A DNA stretch of 64,000 nucleotides, taken from positions 62,001 through 126,000 of the forward strand of contig CAJVGD010000001.1 of NCBI GenBank assembly GCA_910890315.1. Reading direction: 5' to 3'. The translations under genes and the position numbers were made by a program. Origin of the DNA: Serendipita indica DSM 11827 (lineage: Eukaryota; Basidiomycota; Agaricomycetes; Sebacinales; Serendipitaceae). Positions 63,424-64,000 of the stretch are shown here, in pieces. Position 1 is the stretch's first letter, and each line of letters opens with the position of its first letter. The notes beneath the pieces are model-generated. The model did not search any database, had not been told where the DNA came from, and saw only the letters and a program-made list of their open reading frames with translations.

Positions 63424-64000
63424 TCATCGGTTCGTATTGGTGCCCTTTCGAACATTGGTCCAGGAGGAGCCACATTGAAAGTAGGTGAAGTCAAGTTTGG
63501 TTGCACGATATGGACTCGCCGTTGGCATAGTCAGAAGTAGATAAGGATATTGTAGCCCATGTCGATTGTCAGGTGGCACCCAGAATAAACGTTTCCCGGA
63601 AGATTGCACCCAACCATCGTGCAAAAGTGTACATTGTTCGAATCCCGGTACGAGGATTTTGAGTGGAGTACCGGGAACGTCGTCTTTGACACCTGAACAG
63701 GCAGAATCTCTGTCACCCTGATTGGAGCTGTTCGTGTACGCATCTATTCCCTCATTTGTCAGACACGCAGCAAATAGAGAACAAGTTGAACTACACGGAC
63801 CAGTGTGTACATCCCAAAGTCGAATTGTGTTGTCGTCAGAGCCAGAGACGATCTGTAGTCCATCTGGTGAGAATCCGATGGCTCTGATCAAACTTCTATG
63901 ACCTTGAAGCGGCTCTCCCAATGGCTGACCAGTATCTGCGTCCCAAAGTCTAACCGTCCAGTCGGACGAGCCAGAGACTATTCGGAAGCCGTCTGGTGAG
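63424..64000 (-). CDS. NLR3: C-terminus of a third WD40-type STAND protein, partial
   Basis: The 5' part lies beyond the right edge. At least one and a half WD40 units of the same 43-residue type are visible ([55 protein letters not shown]). They are followed by a divergent spacer that probably contains an intron. The tail is the one seen in NLR1 and NLR2: [55 protein letters not shown], stop at 63424. Nothing is broken in the visible part. Whether the hidden N-terminus has a NACHT domain is inferred from its sisters. Confidence 0.88.
   Translation of the reverse strand, partial: SPDGFRIVSGSSDWTVRLWDADTGQPLGEPLQGHRSLIRAIGFSPDGLQIVSGSDDNTIRLWDVHTGPCSSTCSLFAACLTNEGIDAYTNSSNQGDRDSACSGVKDDVPGTPLKILVPGFEQCTLLHDGWVQSSGKRLFWVPPDNRHGLQYPYLLLTMPTASPYRATKLDFTYFQCGSSWTNVRKGTNTNR

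Overview
The window looks like nuclear DNA of a filamentous basidiomycete, most likely an Agaricomycete close to Rhizoctonia/Ceratobasidiaceae. The reasons are very short spliceosomal introns (about 45-80 bases) in nearly every gene, tight gene packing on both strands, large NACHT-WD40 (STAND/NLR) genes of the HET-E/HET-D type, a short unspecific peroxygenase, a CE16 esterase, and basidiomycete versions of standard eukaryotic genes. The species is inference; no marker gene was available.

Layout. 1-12.4 kb holds mostly housekeeping genes: a mitochondrial DnaJ (cut by the left edge), two single-pass membrane proteins, a chalcone-isomerase-fold mitochondrial protein, a Mso1-like exocytosis protein, sulfide:quinone oxidoreductase, an F-box protein and an MCH1-like transporter. 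12.7-24.5 kb is an accessory island with two tandem NLR genes on the + strand. The first has a helical N-terminus, NACHT and 14 WD40 repeats. The second has an esterase-like N-terminus, NACHT and at least 20 WD40 repeats, with an in-frame stop near its end. A third NLR is cut by the right edge (63.4-64 kb, minus strand). All three end in the same roughly 75-residue tail. 25-38 kb holds a G-protein alpha subunit, pirin, an amino-acid permease, a SmgGDS-like ARM protein, an aldo/keto reductase, V-ATPase subunit F, a peroxygenase and a PDK/BCKDH-kinase.

38.7-42.7 kb is rearranged. The 3' end of the kinase gene and the 3' end of the convergent TMEM205-like gene are both present twice, flanking about 3 kb. 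In between lies an eight-exon gene whose first 21 codons imitate the histone H4 tail, followed by a Gln/Tyr-rich linker and a Cys-rich end. The model joins without a frame break (161 aa). I consider this, together with the NLR island, the most unusual content of the window.

43.5-63 kb returns to conserved genes: a CE16 esterase with an apparent frameshift, PEX10, a Mgr2/ROMO1-like protein, VTA1 with a very long disordered middle, a tail-anchored unknown, the cohesin-release factor WAPL, twinfilin, a four-TM MARVEL-like protein, a NADAR protein and an MFS transporter. A decayed copy of the 5' end of that MFS gene sits between the two NLR genes, in the same order and orientation relative to an NLR 3' end as at the right edge. 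This suggests an inverted segmental duplication links the two NLR loci. I saw no rRNA, no tRNA I would defend, no CRISPR array and no intact transposon.
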